DNA from: Taibaiella helvus_B
Lineage (GTDB): Bacteria; Bacteroidota; Bacteroidia; Chitinophagales; Chitinophagaceae
NCBI GenBank assembly: GCA_040392805.1
Contig: JBEBVI010000330.1
Coordinates: 1-5,214 of the forward strand
Direction of reading: 5' to 3'
DNA length: 5,214 bases
The translations under genes and the position numbers were made by a program. The notes below the pieces were generated by a model. It did not search any database. It was given only the letters and a program-made list of their open reading frames with translations, and was not told where the DNA came from. Of the stretch, positions 1 to 5,214 are shown in pieces (the stretch's first letter is position 1; every line of letters starts with the position of its first letter).

Positions 1-897
1 TTTGAACATGGTCATGCCAGCCACGAGGGTTATCGTTTGGTAGAGGGCCATTATGCTTCGGAGAAGGGTTTGTCCGAAGATCTTGTAGGGAAGATTGTAG
101 CTGTTGATGCCCATGATAATCCTTTAACAGAGGCAAAATTCTATGATTTGTCGATTACCAAAAATGTGGTATCCATGCTGATCTCTGTAGCGCTGTTATT
201 GATTATTATGATCACAGTGGCTAATAAATATAAGAAAAATGGCAGCATGAAAGCGCCTACCGGTCTTCAGAATGCAATAGAGCCGCTTATTATATTTGTA
301 AGAGATGAGGTAGCCAGGCCTAACTTAGGAAATAAAGCAGACCGGTTTATGCCTTTATTATTAACTGTTTTCTTTTTCATCTGGCTTAATAACTTATTAG
401 GTCTTATTCCTTCCGGTGCGAATTTCACAGGTAATATAGCAGTAACGGCCGCTTTGTCGCTGGTTTCCTTTGTTGTTATCCTGTTCAGCGCCAATAAGCA
501 TTTCTGGAGTCACTTGTTTAATCCTCCGGGTGTTCCGTTCCTTGCAAAGATCTTACTGGTTATCTTAGAAATTATTTCACTGTTTATCAAGCCTATTGCG
601 TTAACCATACGTTTGTTCGCTAATATGCTTGCCGGCCATATTATCATATTGAGCGTGATCTCTATGATATTTATATTCGGCGCCATGAGTAAGATTGCAG
701 GCTGGGGATTTGCTCCGGTATCCATTGCGTTTTCTGTATTTATGTTTTTTCTGGAATTGCTGGTGGCAGCTATTCAGGCATTTATCTTTGCCAACCTTAC
801 TGCAGTGTTCATCGGCCAGGCAGTAGAGGAGAGCCATCATGAAGCGCATGAGCATGGTATAGAACATGCCTATAGCGATGATGAATTAGTATTGTAA
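1..897 (+). CDS. atpB: F1Fo ATP synthase subunit a (5' end missing)
   Basis: This is the membrane subunit that forms the two proton half-channels next to the c-ring. The frame is open from base 1 (FEHGHASHEGYR...), so the gene starts upstream of the window; the TTG at 37 is an internal Leu codon, not the start. 298 residues are visible. A hydrophilic stretch (about 1-50) precedes a membrane helix near 55-75, then conserved blocks FFFIWLNNLLGLIP (about 124-137), IRLFANMLAGH (203-213) and IQAFIFANLTAVFIG (258-272). R204 corresponds to the essential E. coli R210 and Q259 to Q252. H213 and E252 stand where E. coli has E219 and H245. The tail is rich in His and Glu (SHHEAHEHGIEH). The long N-terminal part is typical of Bacteroidota a subunits. 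It is first of the visible operon, 35 bp before atpE. Identity is very secure; the true start is not visible. Confidence 0.97.
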   Translation, partial: FEHGHASHEGYRLVEGHYASEKGLSEDLVGKIVAVDAHDNPLTEAKFYDLSITKNVVSMLISVALLLIIMITVANKYKKNGSMKAPTGLQNAIEPLIIFVRDEVARPNLGNKADRFMPLLLTVFFFIWLNNLLGLIPSGANFTGNIAVTAALSLVSFVVILFSANKHFWSHLFNPPGVPFLAKILLVILEIISLFIKPIALTIRLFANMLAGHIIILSVISMIFIFGAMSKIAGWGFAPVSIAFSVFMFFLELLVAAIQAFIFANLTAVFIGQAVEESHHEAHEHGIEHAYSDDELVL

Positions 898-932
898 TAA
901 ATTGTTTTTTCATTTTTAAATCCATATATACA

Positions 933-1187
933 ATGTCTTTATTGAACACTGTAATGTTAGCCGCTGATGGCTTAGGAACCGGGTTAGGCGCTATTGGAGC
1001 AGGTATAGCTGCTTTAGCTGCCGGTATTGGTATCGGTCAGATTGGTAAAGGTTCGGTAGAATCTATTGCACGCCAGCCTGAAGCAGTCGGAGATATCCGT
1101 TCCTCTATGATCCTTACAGCAGCATTCATCGAGGGGGTTGCCCTGTTCGGTGTAATTGCCGGTGTATTGGCGGTTGTGATGAAGTAA
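933..1187 (+). CDS. atpE: F1Fo ATP synthase subunit c (proteolipid)
   Basis: An 84-residue helical hairpin, the usual size for subunit c, which oligomerises into the proton-driven rotor ring. Helix 1 is Gly/Ala-rich (about 13-38). The polar loop is ARQPEA (46-51), matching the conserved R-Q/N-P loop that contacts gamma and epsilon. Helix 2 (about 57-82) carries the ion-binding carboxylate E67 in FIEGVALFG. Aligned to the Ilyobacter Na+-type c subunit, the position of its Q32 is I34 here, and the residue after the Glu is G68 rather than Ser/Thr. The Na+ ligand set is therefore missing and H+ coupling is inferred. The ATG at 933 follows an A/T-rich leader (ccatatataca) without a Shine-Dalgarno sequence. 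An in-frame ATG at 954 (M8) is possible but would remove residues before helix 1. The gene is followed by a 153-bp spacer with a terminator-like hairpin. Confidence 0.97.
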   Translation: MSLLNTVMLAADGLGTGLGAIGAGIAALAAGIGIGQIGKGSVESIARQPEAVGDIRSSMILTAAFIEGVALFGVIAGVLAVVMK

Positions 1188-1252
1188 GCTTCGTCAGAAA
1201 AGGTAAAAGTTCGTTTTTTTATCGGTTTTCCCCGTAGAACGGACAATGAATG

Positions 1253-1292
1253 AAAACTACGCCCAACGTACAGGACAGCGGGCGTAGTTTTT
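1253..1292 (+). terminator. Terminator-like hairpin between atpE and atpF
   Basis: A perfect 12-bp inverted repeat: AAAACTACGCCC at 1253-1264 pairs with GGGCGTAGTTTT at 1280-1291 around a 15-nt loop (1265-1279). If only the GC-rich 8-bp core (CTACGCCC/GGGCGTAG) is counted as the stem, it is followed directly by five T's (1288-1292), the form of an intrinsic terminator. The upstream A-run makes it roughly symmetric. It lies inside the operon, 65 bp after the atpE stop and 48 bp before the atpF start, so full termination would silence atpF-atpH-atpA unless a second promoter exists. Partial termination or 3'-end protection of atpE mRNA is the likely role, by inference. The structure itself is read directly from the sequence. 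Confidence 0.75.
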
Positions 1293-1340
1293 AGAAAAGA
1301 AAAAGAAATCAATTACTTAATTTAATAACTATTATTAGCA

Positions 1341-1835
1341 ATGAATTTGCTTACCCCGGCTCTTGGTTTATTCGTTTGGACGCTTGTAGCGTTCCTGATT
1401 GTACTGTTCATACTTAAAAAATTTGCCTGGAAACCCATTCTTAAAATGCTTAATGAAAGGGAAACCGGTATAGCAGATAGTATAGCGACTGCAGAAAAGG
1501 TGAAAGAGGAAATGAAGCAGATGAAGGCACAGAATGAGACCCTTCTTGTTCAGGCTCGTGAAGAGCGTATGCAGCTGCTGAAAGAAGCAAAAGAAACAAA
1601 GGACAGAATTATTGCCGAAGCTAAAGAACAGGCTAAAGTAGAAGCAGAGAAGATAATGGAAGACACTCGCCTGCAGATAGAGCGTCAGAAAAATGCAGCT
1701 ATAACTGAGGTTAAAAATGAAATCGGTAACCTGGCCGTTGAAGTAGCGGAAAAAATATTGCGTAAACAGCTTGCCGGCCAGAGTGAGCAAGAGGGCTTTG
1801 TAAAGATGCTGGCTGATGAAATAAAATTGAATTAA
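1341..1835 (+). CDS. atpF: F1Fo ATP synthase subunit b
   Basis: Peripheral-stalk subunit, 164 residues, close to the normal length of about 155-170. A single N-terminal membrane helix (about 5-26, LTPALGLFVWTLVAFLIVLF) is followed by the conserved juxtamembrane KKFAWKPILKMLNER (26-40). A long charged helix rich in Glu, Lys, Ala and Gln (about 40-140) would form the parallel b-dimer coiled coil. The C-terminal part (VEVAEKILRKQL, 133-144) matches the region that contacts delta. Only one b-type gene is seen, so a homodimer is expected rather than a b/b' pair. The ATG at 1341 follows attattagca, with no Shine-Dalgarno sequence. The gene lies 70 bp upstream of atpH, and the preceding spacer contains the hairpin at 1253-1292. 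Confidence 0.96.
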   Translation: MNLLTPALGLFVWTLVAFLIVLFILKKFAWKPILKMLNERETGIADSIATAEKVKEEMKQMKAQNETLLVQAREERMQLLKEAKETKDRIIAEAKEQAKVEAEKIMEDTRLQIERQKNAAITEVKNEIGNLAVEVAEKILRKQLAGQSEQEGFVKMLADEIKLN

Positions 1836-1905
1836 CGATAACGCATTTTCGTACAAGCATATAATAGCAGTATCTTCCTGATTTGTTTTAATATATAAGA
1901 AAAAT

Positions 1906-2466
1906 ATGCAAAACCCACGTCTCGCATCCAGGTATGCCAAGTCGTTAATAGATATCGCATCCGAACAGAATGTAGTTGGAGCAGTTTTGAATGATATGAC
2001 ATTGATCCGGGATATTTGCCATAGCAACCATGATTTGGTGCTTATGTTGAGAAGCCCGGTGATAAAGGCAGATAAGAAAGCAGCAATATTGAGCACTATT
2101 TTGAGCGGAAAGGTTCATAGCATAACATTGGCATTTATTGACCTGATGCTCCGGAAAGGAAGAGAATACTATATGCCGGAAATTGCTTCTGCTTATATTC
2201 AGCAATATAAAGTGAAGGAGAATATAAAACCGGTGTACCTTACCACGGCAGTGTCTGTTGACGAAAGTGTAAAACAGCTGATAAAAGAAAAGGTGGAGGC
2301 ATCGGTAAAAGACGGAAGCATAGAGCTGAATACCAAAGTAGATCCTGACCTGATAGGTGGTTTTACCTTAGAGCTGGAAGATAAGCTGTTTGATGCAAGC
2401 ATAAGGAGAGATTTGATGGACATTAAAAACCAGTTTACAAAAAACCTGTACGTTGCAGATATTTAA
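1906..2466 (+). CDS. atpH: F1Fo ATP synthase subunit delta (OSCP family)
   Basis: A 186-residue soluble subunit linking the top of the alpha3-beta3 head to the b stalk; its length fits the family. The N-terminal helical domain opens with RLASRYAKSLIDIASEQ (5-21), the usual start of delta/OSCP proteins, and continues through LMLRSPVIKADKKAAIL (46-62) and FIDLMLRKGR (78-87). The C-terminal domain holds the family signature DPDLIGGFTLELEDKLFDAS (147-166), followed by IRRDLMDIKNQF. The ATG at 1906 follows ataagaaaaat, an A-rich leader without a Shine-Dalgarno sequence, and places the family N-terminus at residue 5. It lies 70 bp after atpF and 63 bp before atpA, in the standard b-delta-alpha order. 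Delta is the least conserved F1 subunit, yet the signature makes the call secure. Confidence 0.95.
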   Translation: MQNPRLASRYAKSLIDIASEQNVVGAVLNDMTLIRDICHSNHDLVLMLRSPVIKADKKAAILSTILSGKVHSITLAFIDLMLRKGREYYMPEIASAYIQQYKVKENIKPVYLTTAVSVDESVKQLIKEKVEASVKDGSIELNTKVDPDLIGGFTLELEDKLFDASIRRDLMDIKNQFTKNLYVADI

Positions 2467-2529
2467 TCGCTGTAACCAGGTGGAAGCATAAGAAAACAAT
2501 TCATTTTACTTTTTTAATTTTCATAGAAA

Positions 2530-4107
2530 ATGGTTGAGATTAAACCGGATGAGATATCGGCGATATTACGCCAGCAATTGAGCAACTTTAACAGCTCTGC
2601 CGACCTGGAAGAGGTGGGTACCGTACTACAGGTGGGTGATGGTATTGCCCGTGTTTATGGTTTGGGCGGTGTGCGCCAGGGGGAGTTGGTGGAATTTGAA
2701 GACGGTACTAAAGCTATCGCTCTGAACCTTGAAGAGGACAATGTGGGGGTGGTATTGATGGGTGAAAGCGAAGCCATCAAAGAAGGTTCAAAAGTGCGCC
2801 GTACCGGTAAGATTGCCTCCATTAAAGTAGGAGAAGGTCTTATGGGCCGTGTGGTCAATACTTTAGGCGAGCCTATCGACGGTAAAGGACCTATAGCCGG
2901 TGAGCTTTATGAAATGCCTATAGAGCGTAAAGCTCCGGGTGTTTTGTTCCGTGAGCCGGTAAAAGAACCGTTACAGACCGGTATTAAGGCTATTGATGCT
3001 ATGATTCCGATCGGACGTGGCCAACGTGAGTTGGTTATCGGCGACCGTGGTACCGGTAAAACAGCTATCTGTCTTGATACCATTATCAATCAAAAGGAAT
3101 TTTACAATGCCGGCAAGCCGGTTTATTGTATATATGTAGCCATTGGCCAGAAGGCATCCACTGTCGCCAGCGTAATGAAGACACTGGAAGAGAACGGAGC
3201 TATGGCTTACACAACTGTTGTCTGCGCTTCAGCCTCTGATCCGGCTCCATTGCAGTTCTATGCTCCGTTTGCAGGTGCTGCGATAGGAGAGTATTTCAGG
3301 GATACCGGACGTCCGGCGCTGGTGGTGTATGATGATCTGTCCAAACAGGCTGTAGCTTATCGTGAGGTATCTTTGCTGTTACGCCGTCCTCCGGGCCGTG
3401 AGGCTTATCCCGGTGACGTGTTCTACCTGCATAGCCGCTTGTTAGAGCGTGCTGCGAAGGTGATCAACAGTGACGATATCGTTAAGAATATGAACGATTT
3501 ACCCGAAAGCATTAAGCATTTGGTTAAAGGCGGCGGTTCACTAACGGCTTTACCGATTATCGAAACTCAGGCCGGTGACGTATCTGCTTATATCCCGACT
3601 AACGTAATCTCTATTACGGACGGTCAGATCTTCCTGGAAGGTAACCTCTTTAATGCCGGTATCCGCCCTGCTATTAACGTAGGTATTTCCGTAAGCCGTG
3701 TGGGAGGTAGCGCCCAAATCAAATCAATGAAAAAAGTAGCCGGAACACTTAAATTAGACCAGGCGCTTTACCGGGAAATGGAAGCCTTCTCTAAGTTTGG
3801 CGGAGATCTGGATGCCGCAACTAAAACCGTAATTGACAAGGGTGCGCGTAACGTGGAAATTCTGAAGCAAACCCAGTTCAATCCTTACCCGGTAGAGAAA
3901 CAGGTTGCTATGATTTACTTAGGTACCAATAACCTGTTAAGGGATGTGCCGGTAAGACGTATCAAGGATTTTGAAGAGGCTTTCCTGCTGGATCTGGAAA
4001 ATAAAATGCCTGAGTTGTTGCTTGATTTTAAGAAAGGTAATTTACCTGAGGACGGATTGAATAAGATGGTTGCCCTGGCTCAGGGGCTTATTCCCCAGTT
4101 TAAATAG
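2530..4107 (+). CDS. atpA: F1Fo ATP synthase subunit alpha
   Basis: A 525-residue regulatory nucleotide-binding subunit of the alpha3-beta3 head. In order: an N-terminal helix that contacts delta (about 1-25), a beta-barrel domain (about 26-95), the nucleotide-binding domain and a C-terminal helical domain. The P-loop is GDRGTGKT (171-178); the Walker B strand is ALVVYDDLSKQ (263-273); the alpha/beta signature PAINVGISVS (380-389) is followed by the arginine finger R390, which reaches into the beta catalytic site. P-loop position 174 is Gly where most alpha subunits have Gln (GDRQTGKT). Relative to E. coli or Bacillus there is extra sequence between LLERAAKVI and GGGSLTALP (about 313-334, including NMNDLPESIKH), which I associate with Bacteroidota. 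The ATG at 2530 has an A-rich leader (tcatagaaa) and no Shine-Dalgarno sequence. It is the last gene of this transcript; atpG does not follow. Confidence 0.98.
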   Translation: MVEIKPDEISAILRQQLSNFNSSADLEEVGTVLQVGDGIARVYGLGGVRQGELVEFEDGTKAIALNLEEDNVGVVLMGESEAIKEGSKVRRTGKIASIKVGEGLMGRVVNTLGEPIDGKGPIAGELYEMPIERKAPGVLFREPVKEPLQTGIKAIDAMIPIGRGQRELVIGDRGTGKTAICLDTIINQKEFYNAGKPVYCIYVAIGQKASTVASVMKTLEENGAMAYTTVVCASASDPAPLQFYAPFAGAAIGEYFRDTGRPALVVYDDLSKQAVAYREVSLLLRRPPGREAYPGDVFYLHSRLLERAAKVINSDDIVKNMNDLPESIKHLVKGGGSLTALPIIETQAGDVSAYIPTNVISITDGQIFLEGNLFNAGIRPAINVGISVSRVGGSAQIKSMKKVAGTLKLDQALYREMEAFSKFGGDLDAATKTVIDKGARNVEILKQTQFNPYPVEKQVAMIYLGTNNLLRDVPVRRIKDFEEAFLLDLENKMPELLLDFKKGNLPEDGLNKMVALAQGLIPQFK

Positions 4108-4140
4108 TTGATAGCATAAATTAATAGCGTGTTGTTTTAT

Positions 4141-4180
4141 CAGCCGGTTGTAGTTTTTACGACCGGCTGTTTTTGTTTTT
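4141..4180 (+). terminator. Intrinsic terminator of the atp operon
   Basis: CAGCCGGT (4141-4148) pairs perfectly with ACCGGCTG (4162-4169). The stem extends inward by T-G, G-C and T-A pairs (4149-4151 with 4159-4161) to 11 bp around a 7-nt loop. It is followed by the T-rich run TTTTTGTTTTT (4170-4180). It starts 34 bp after the atpA stop and is oriented for + strand transcription. Read from the - strand the hairpin is followed by ATAAAACAAC, without a T-run, so it is a poor terminator for the convergent ruvX. It marks atpA as the end of this operon. Confidence 0.9.
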
Positions 4181-4216
4181 CACGCAAAGATGCAAAGGAG
4201 GGCAACGGCGCAAAGG
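4181..4216 (+). repeat. GCAAAG-type degenerate tandem repeat, copy 1
   Basis: Four degenerate hexamer units occur in a row: GCAAAG at 4184-4189, GCAAAG at 4192-4197, GCAACG at 4202-4207 and GCAAAG at 4210-4215, with starts 8, 10 and 8 bp apart. It begins right after the T-run of the atpA terminator. A related copy lies in the opposite orientation at 4784-4810. From general familiarity, cACGCAAAGaCGCAAAG-like strings are scattered between genes in many Bacteroidota genomes; I could not check this here, and no function is claimed. Confidence 0.55.
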
Positions 4217-4252
4217 TCTGTAGGATGGATATTGGGGTAAGCGTGATGGTGT

Positions 4253-4666
4253 TTAGGTTTGGCCGTCGAGGTAGCCTTGTAATAGGATAGCAGCGCTTAT
4301 TTTGTCCACGAGTGATTTGTCCTGGCGGCTTTTCTTATTGATGCCACTTTGCAGGATAACTTCAGTAGCCATTTTAGAGGTAAAGCGTTCGTCAACTAAT
4401 TTGGAAGGAATGTGGGGAAAGAGTTTTTGTAGTTGCTGAAAGAATTTCTCCACTTTGGGGGTGATTTCATTAGGACGACCGTCTAACCGGAGCGGGTGCC
4501 CTAATAGTATCAGTTCGACATGCTCTTTGCTGAAATAGCTTTTTAGATAGCGGACTAATTGGTCTGTCTCTACTGTTTCGAGTGCGGTGGCGATTATTTT
4601 TAAAGGGTCGGTTACGGCGATGCCGCTTCTTTTTTTTCCATAGTCAATTGCTATTATTCTTGCCAT
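4253..4666 (-). CDS. ruvX: RuvX/YqgF family RNase H-fold nuclease (putative pre-16S rRNA nuclease / Holliday junction resolvase)
   Basis: A 137-residue cytoplasmic protein, the normal length for YqgF/RuvX. In other bacteria the family is linked to final 5' maturation of 16S rRNA and has been annotated as a Holliday junction resolvase. The fold's acidic motifs are present: IAIDYGKKRSGIAVTDP (5-21) with D8; ILLGHPLRLDGRPNE (53-67), the glycine-rich strand; VDERFTSKMA (91-100) with D92/E93; and LVDKISAAILLQGYL (119-133) with D121. D8, E93 and D121 are the likely metal-binding set, by family analogy. The start at 4666 gives the family N-terminus MARIIAIDYG. The leader is A/T-rich without a Shine-Dalgarno sequence, and the 15-bp direct repeat ends 4 bp before the start codon. 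It is convergent with atpA. No clear terminator of its own is seen. The family call is secure; which activity dominates is not shown by the sequence. Confidence 0.94.
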   Translation of the reverse strand: MARIIAIDYGKKRSGIAVTDPLKIIATALETVETDQLVRYLKSYFSKEHVELILLGHPLRLDGRPNEITPKVEKFFQQLQKLFPHIPSKLVDERFTSKMATEVILQSGINKKSRQDKSLVDKISAAILLQGYLDGQT

Positions 4667-4670
4667 TTTT

Positions 4671-4712
4671 GATTTTAAGACTTTAAAGATTGTTTCTGAT
4701 TTTAAGACTTTA
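4671..4712. repeat. 15-bp direct repeat (period 27 bp) in the ruvX leader
   Basis: GATTTTAAGACTTTA occurs perfectly at 4671-4685 and again at 4698-4712, separated by 12 bp. With the flanking bases (TTTTT versus TTTCT) the match extends to 20 bp with one mismatch. On the coding strand of ruvX the proximal copy ends 4 bp before the ATG, so it lies in the 5' leader or promoter. It may be a tandem duplication of the leader or a paired protein-binding site. The low-complexity A/T content limits what can be concluded. Confidence 0.6.
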
Positions 4713-4783
4713 GGTATTTTACCTTGTCTGTACCGGAAATAAGTTGATCCCTATGAAATTTAAAAATGACTCTATCTTAGTGT

Positions 4784-4810
4784 CGTTGCGCTTCCTTTGC
4801 GTTCGTTACG
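4784..4810 (-). repeat. GCAAAG-type degenerate repeat, copy 2 (inverted relative to copy 1)
   Basis: On the - strand this stretch reads as degenerate units GTAACG, GCAAAG (4795-4800) and GCAACG (4784-4789). The segment GCAAAGGAAGCGCAACGA matches GCAAAGGAGGGCAACGG of copy 1 apart from one gap and about two mismatches. It lies in the 179-bp spacer between ruvX and the DUF5683 gene. Together the two copies bracket ruvX in opposite orientation, about 570 bp apart. Confidence 0.5.
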
Positions 4811-4845
4811 GGAAATCTTCTGACTTTTAAATTAATGGGCATGCT

Positions 4846-5214
4846 TTAAAAACGAACAACAAAACCTATCCCTAATCCACCGGGCATTAAAACAGGCTGG
4901 GCATTAAGTGTAATATCCTCTGAAATATCGAAACCCTTAAGGTGCGCAAATACAACAGCGTCTATAATCTGGAGGCCATAACCTACGGCGGTTAGCACAA
5001 CGGTGAGGTCTAAGTTTCTTCGGTAATAGTCTTTGAGCTGGGTGACCTGGGTTTCATTATAGGGTGTGGAGTTAATCAACTCCTGGTTATTGTTGAGGTA
5101 CCCGGCATACAGCTTTCGGTAGAGATTATAGTTGGTCAAATTATCATGTACGAAATAGGCTGCAACTCCGATACCGGCGTATATAATAGGAAGTTTCCAG
5201 TAATGTTTGTTCTG
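4846..5214 (-). CDS. DUF5683 domain protein (C-terminal part; 5' end outside the window)
   Basis: The - strand frame is open from the right edge to the TAA at 4846-4848, giving 122 visible residues. The apparent TTG start at 5139 is an internal Leu codon (residue 26), because the frame and family similarity continue upstream as QNKHYWKLPIIYAGIGVAAY. The pattern fits DUF5683 proteins of Bacteroidota: an N-terminal GxGQxYN-K-YWK-P block (only its end is visible), a first hydrophobic segment (about 6-22), a Tyr/Arg/Asn-rich stretch, then DYYRRNLDLTVVLTAVGY (62-79). A second hydrophobic segment (about 69-91) leads into the hallmark IIDAVVFAHLKGFDISEDI (83-101). A short C-terminal part ends in FVVRF. 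A membrane location is predicted; function is unknown. In other Bacteroidota such genes often lie between parB and dapB, but here ruvX follows, so that context is not conserved on this side. The family call is made from memory of these motifs. Confidence 0.8.
   Translation of the reverse strand, partial: QNKHYWKLPIIYAGIGVAAYFVHDNLTNYNLYRKLYAGYLNNNQELINSTPYNETQVTQLKDYYRRNLDLTVVLTAVGYGLQIIDAVVFAHLKGFDISEDITLNAQPVLMPGGLGIGFVVRF

Noticed and set aside
37..39. TTG at 37 as the start of atpB
   Set aside because: The frame is open to base 1 and the residues before it (FEHGHASHEGYR) fit the Bacteroidota subunit a N-terminal region, so the gene is cut by the window edge.
1368..2096. A 242-codon open frame on the - strand across atpF and atpH
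   Set aside because: It lies antisense to two well-identified genes, its translation is a low-complexity Leu/Phe/Cys/Tyr-rich mirror of their Lys/Glu-rich codons, and it has no recognisable domain or leader.
4755..4762. TAAATTTC on the - strand as a Bacteroidota -7 promoter element (TAnnTTTG) for ruvX
   Set aside because: It has one mismatch and no TTTG -33 element at the right distance; in A/T-rich DNA this is expected by chance.
4753..4830. A 25-codon + strand frame (MKFKNDSILVSLRFLCVRYG...) between ruvX and the DUF5683 gene
   Set aside because: Most of it is the translated GCAAAG-type repeat; such repeats commonly give spurious LRFLCV-like peptides. There is no other support for coding.
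4825..4851. A/T inverted repeat TTTTAAA...TTTAAAA over the stop of the DUF5683 gene as a terminator
   Set aside because: The stem is only 7 A/T pairs with a 13-nt loop and no T-run; it is too weak to call.
5137..5139. TTG at 5139 (- strand) as the start of the last gene
   Set aside because: The frame continues to the edge with DUF5683-like sequence (NKHYWKLPIIYAG), so it is an internal Leu codon.
1..5214. Search for a novel system, CRISPR array, insertion sequence, tRNA or toxin-antitoxin pair
   Set aside because: Nearly all of the window is housekeeping genes in expected families. The spacers are short and show only the hairpins and small repeats listed; nothing supports a mobile or defence element.

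Overview
The window is chromosomal DNA from a member of the Bacteroidota, most likely the Chitinophagia/Sphingobacteriia side of the phylum. Three things support this: an ATP synthase a subunit with a long hydrophilic N-terminal part, an insertion in the alpha subunit before the GGGSLTALP motif, and a DUF5683 protein, a family I know mainly from Bacteroidota. None of the visible starts has a Shine-Dalgarno sequence; all follow A/T-rich leaders, as is usual in this phylum. The assignment rests on recalled family features, not on a search.

Positions 1-4107 (+ strand) carry most of an F1Fo ATP synthase operon in the order atpB (a, 5' end outside the window), atpE (c), atpF (b), atpH (delta), atpA (alpha). 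Together these encode the Fo proton channel and rotor ring, the peripheral stalk (b plus delta), and the alpha part of the catalytic head. The residues for proton transfer and nucleotide binding are present. The c subunit lacks the glutamine and the Ser/Thr of the known Na+ site, so H+ coupling is expected. The longest gap, 153 bp between atpE and atpF, holds a strong hairpin followed by a T-run, which could reduce transcription past the c-subunit gene. Another strong terminator follows atpA at 4141-4180. Gamma (atpG) does not follow atpA here, and beta and epsilon (atpD, atpC) are also absent, so the enzyme must be completed by genes elsewhere.

Positions 4181-5214 contain two genes on the - strand, convergent with the atp operon: ruvX/yqgF (RNase H-fold nuclease) and the 3' part of a DUF5683 membrane protein that runs off the right edge. 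The spacers around ruvX hold two copies, in opposite orientation, of a degenerate GCAAAG-type repeat. A 15-bp direct repeat with 27-bp period sits directly upstream of the ruvX start.

Overall this is a conserved housekeeping region. I see no mobile element, CRISPR array, tRNA or rRNA, defence system or new gene system. The points worth a second look are the atpE-atpF hairpin, the missing atpG, and the small repeats around ruvX.
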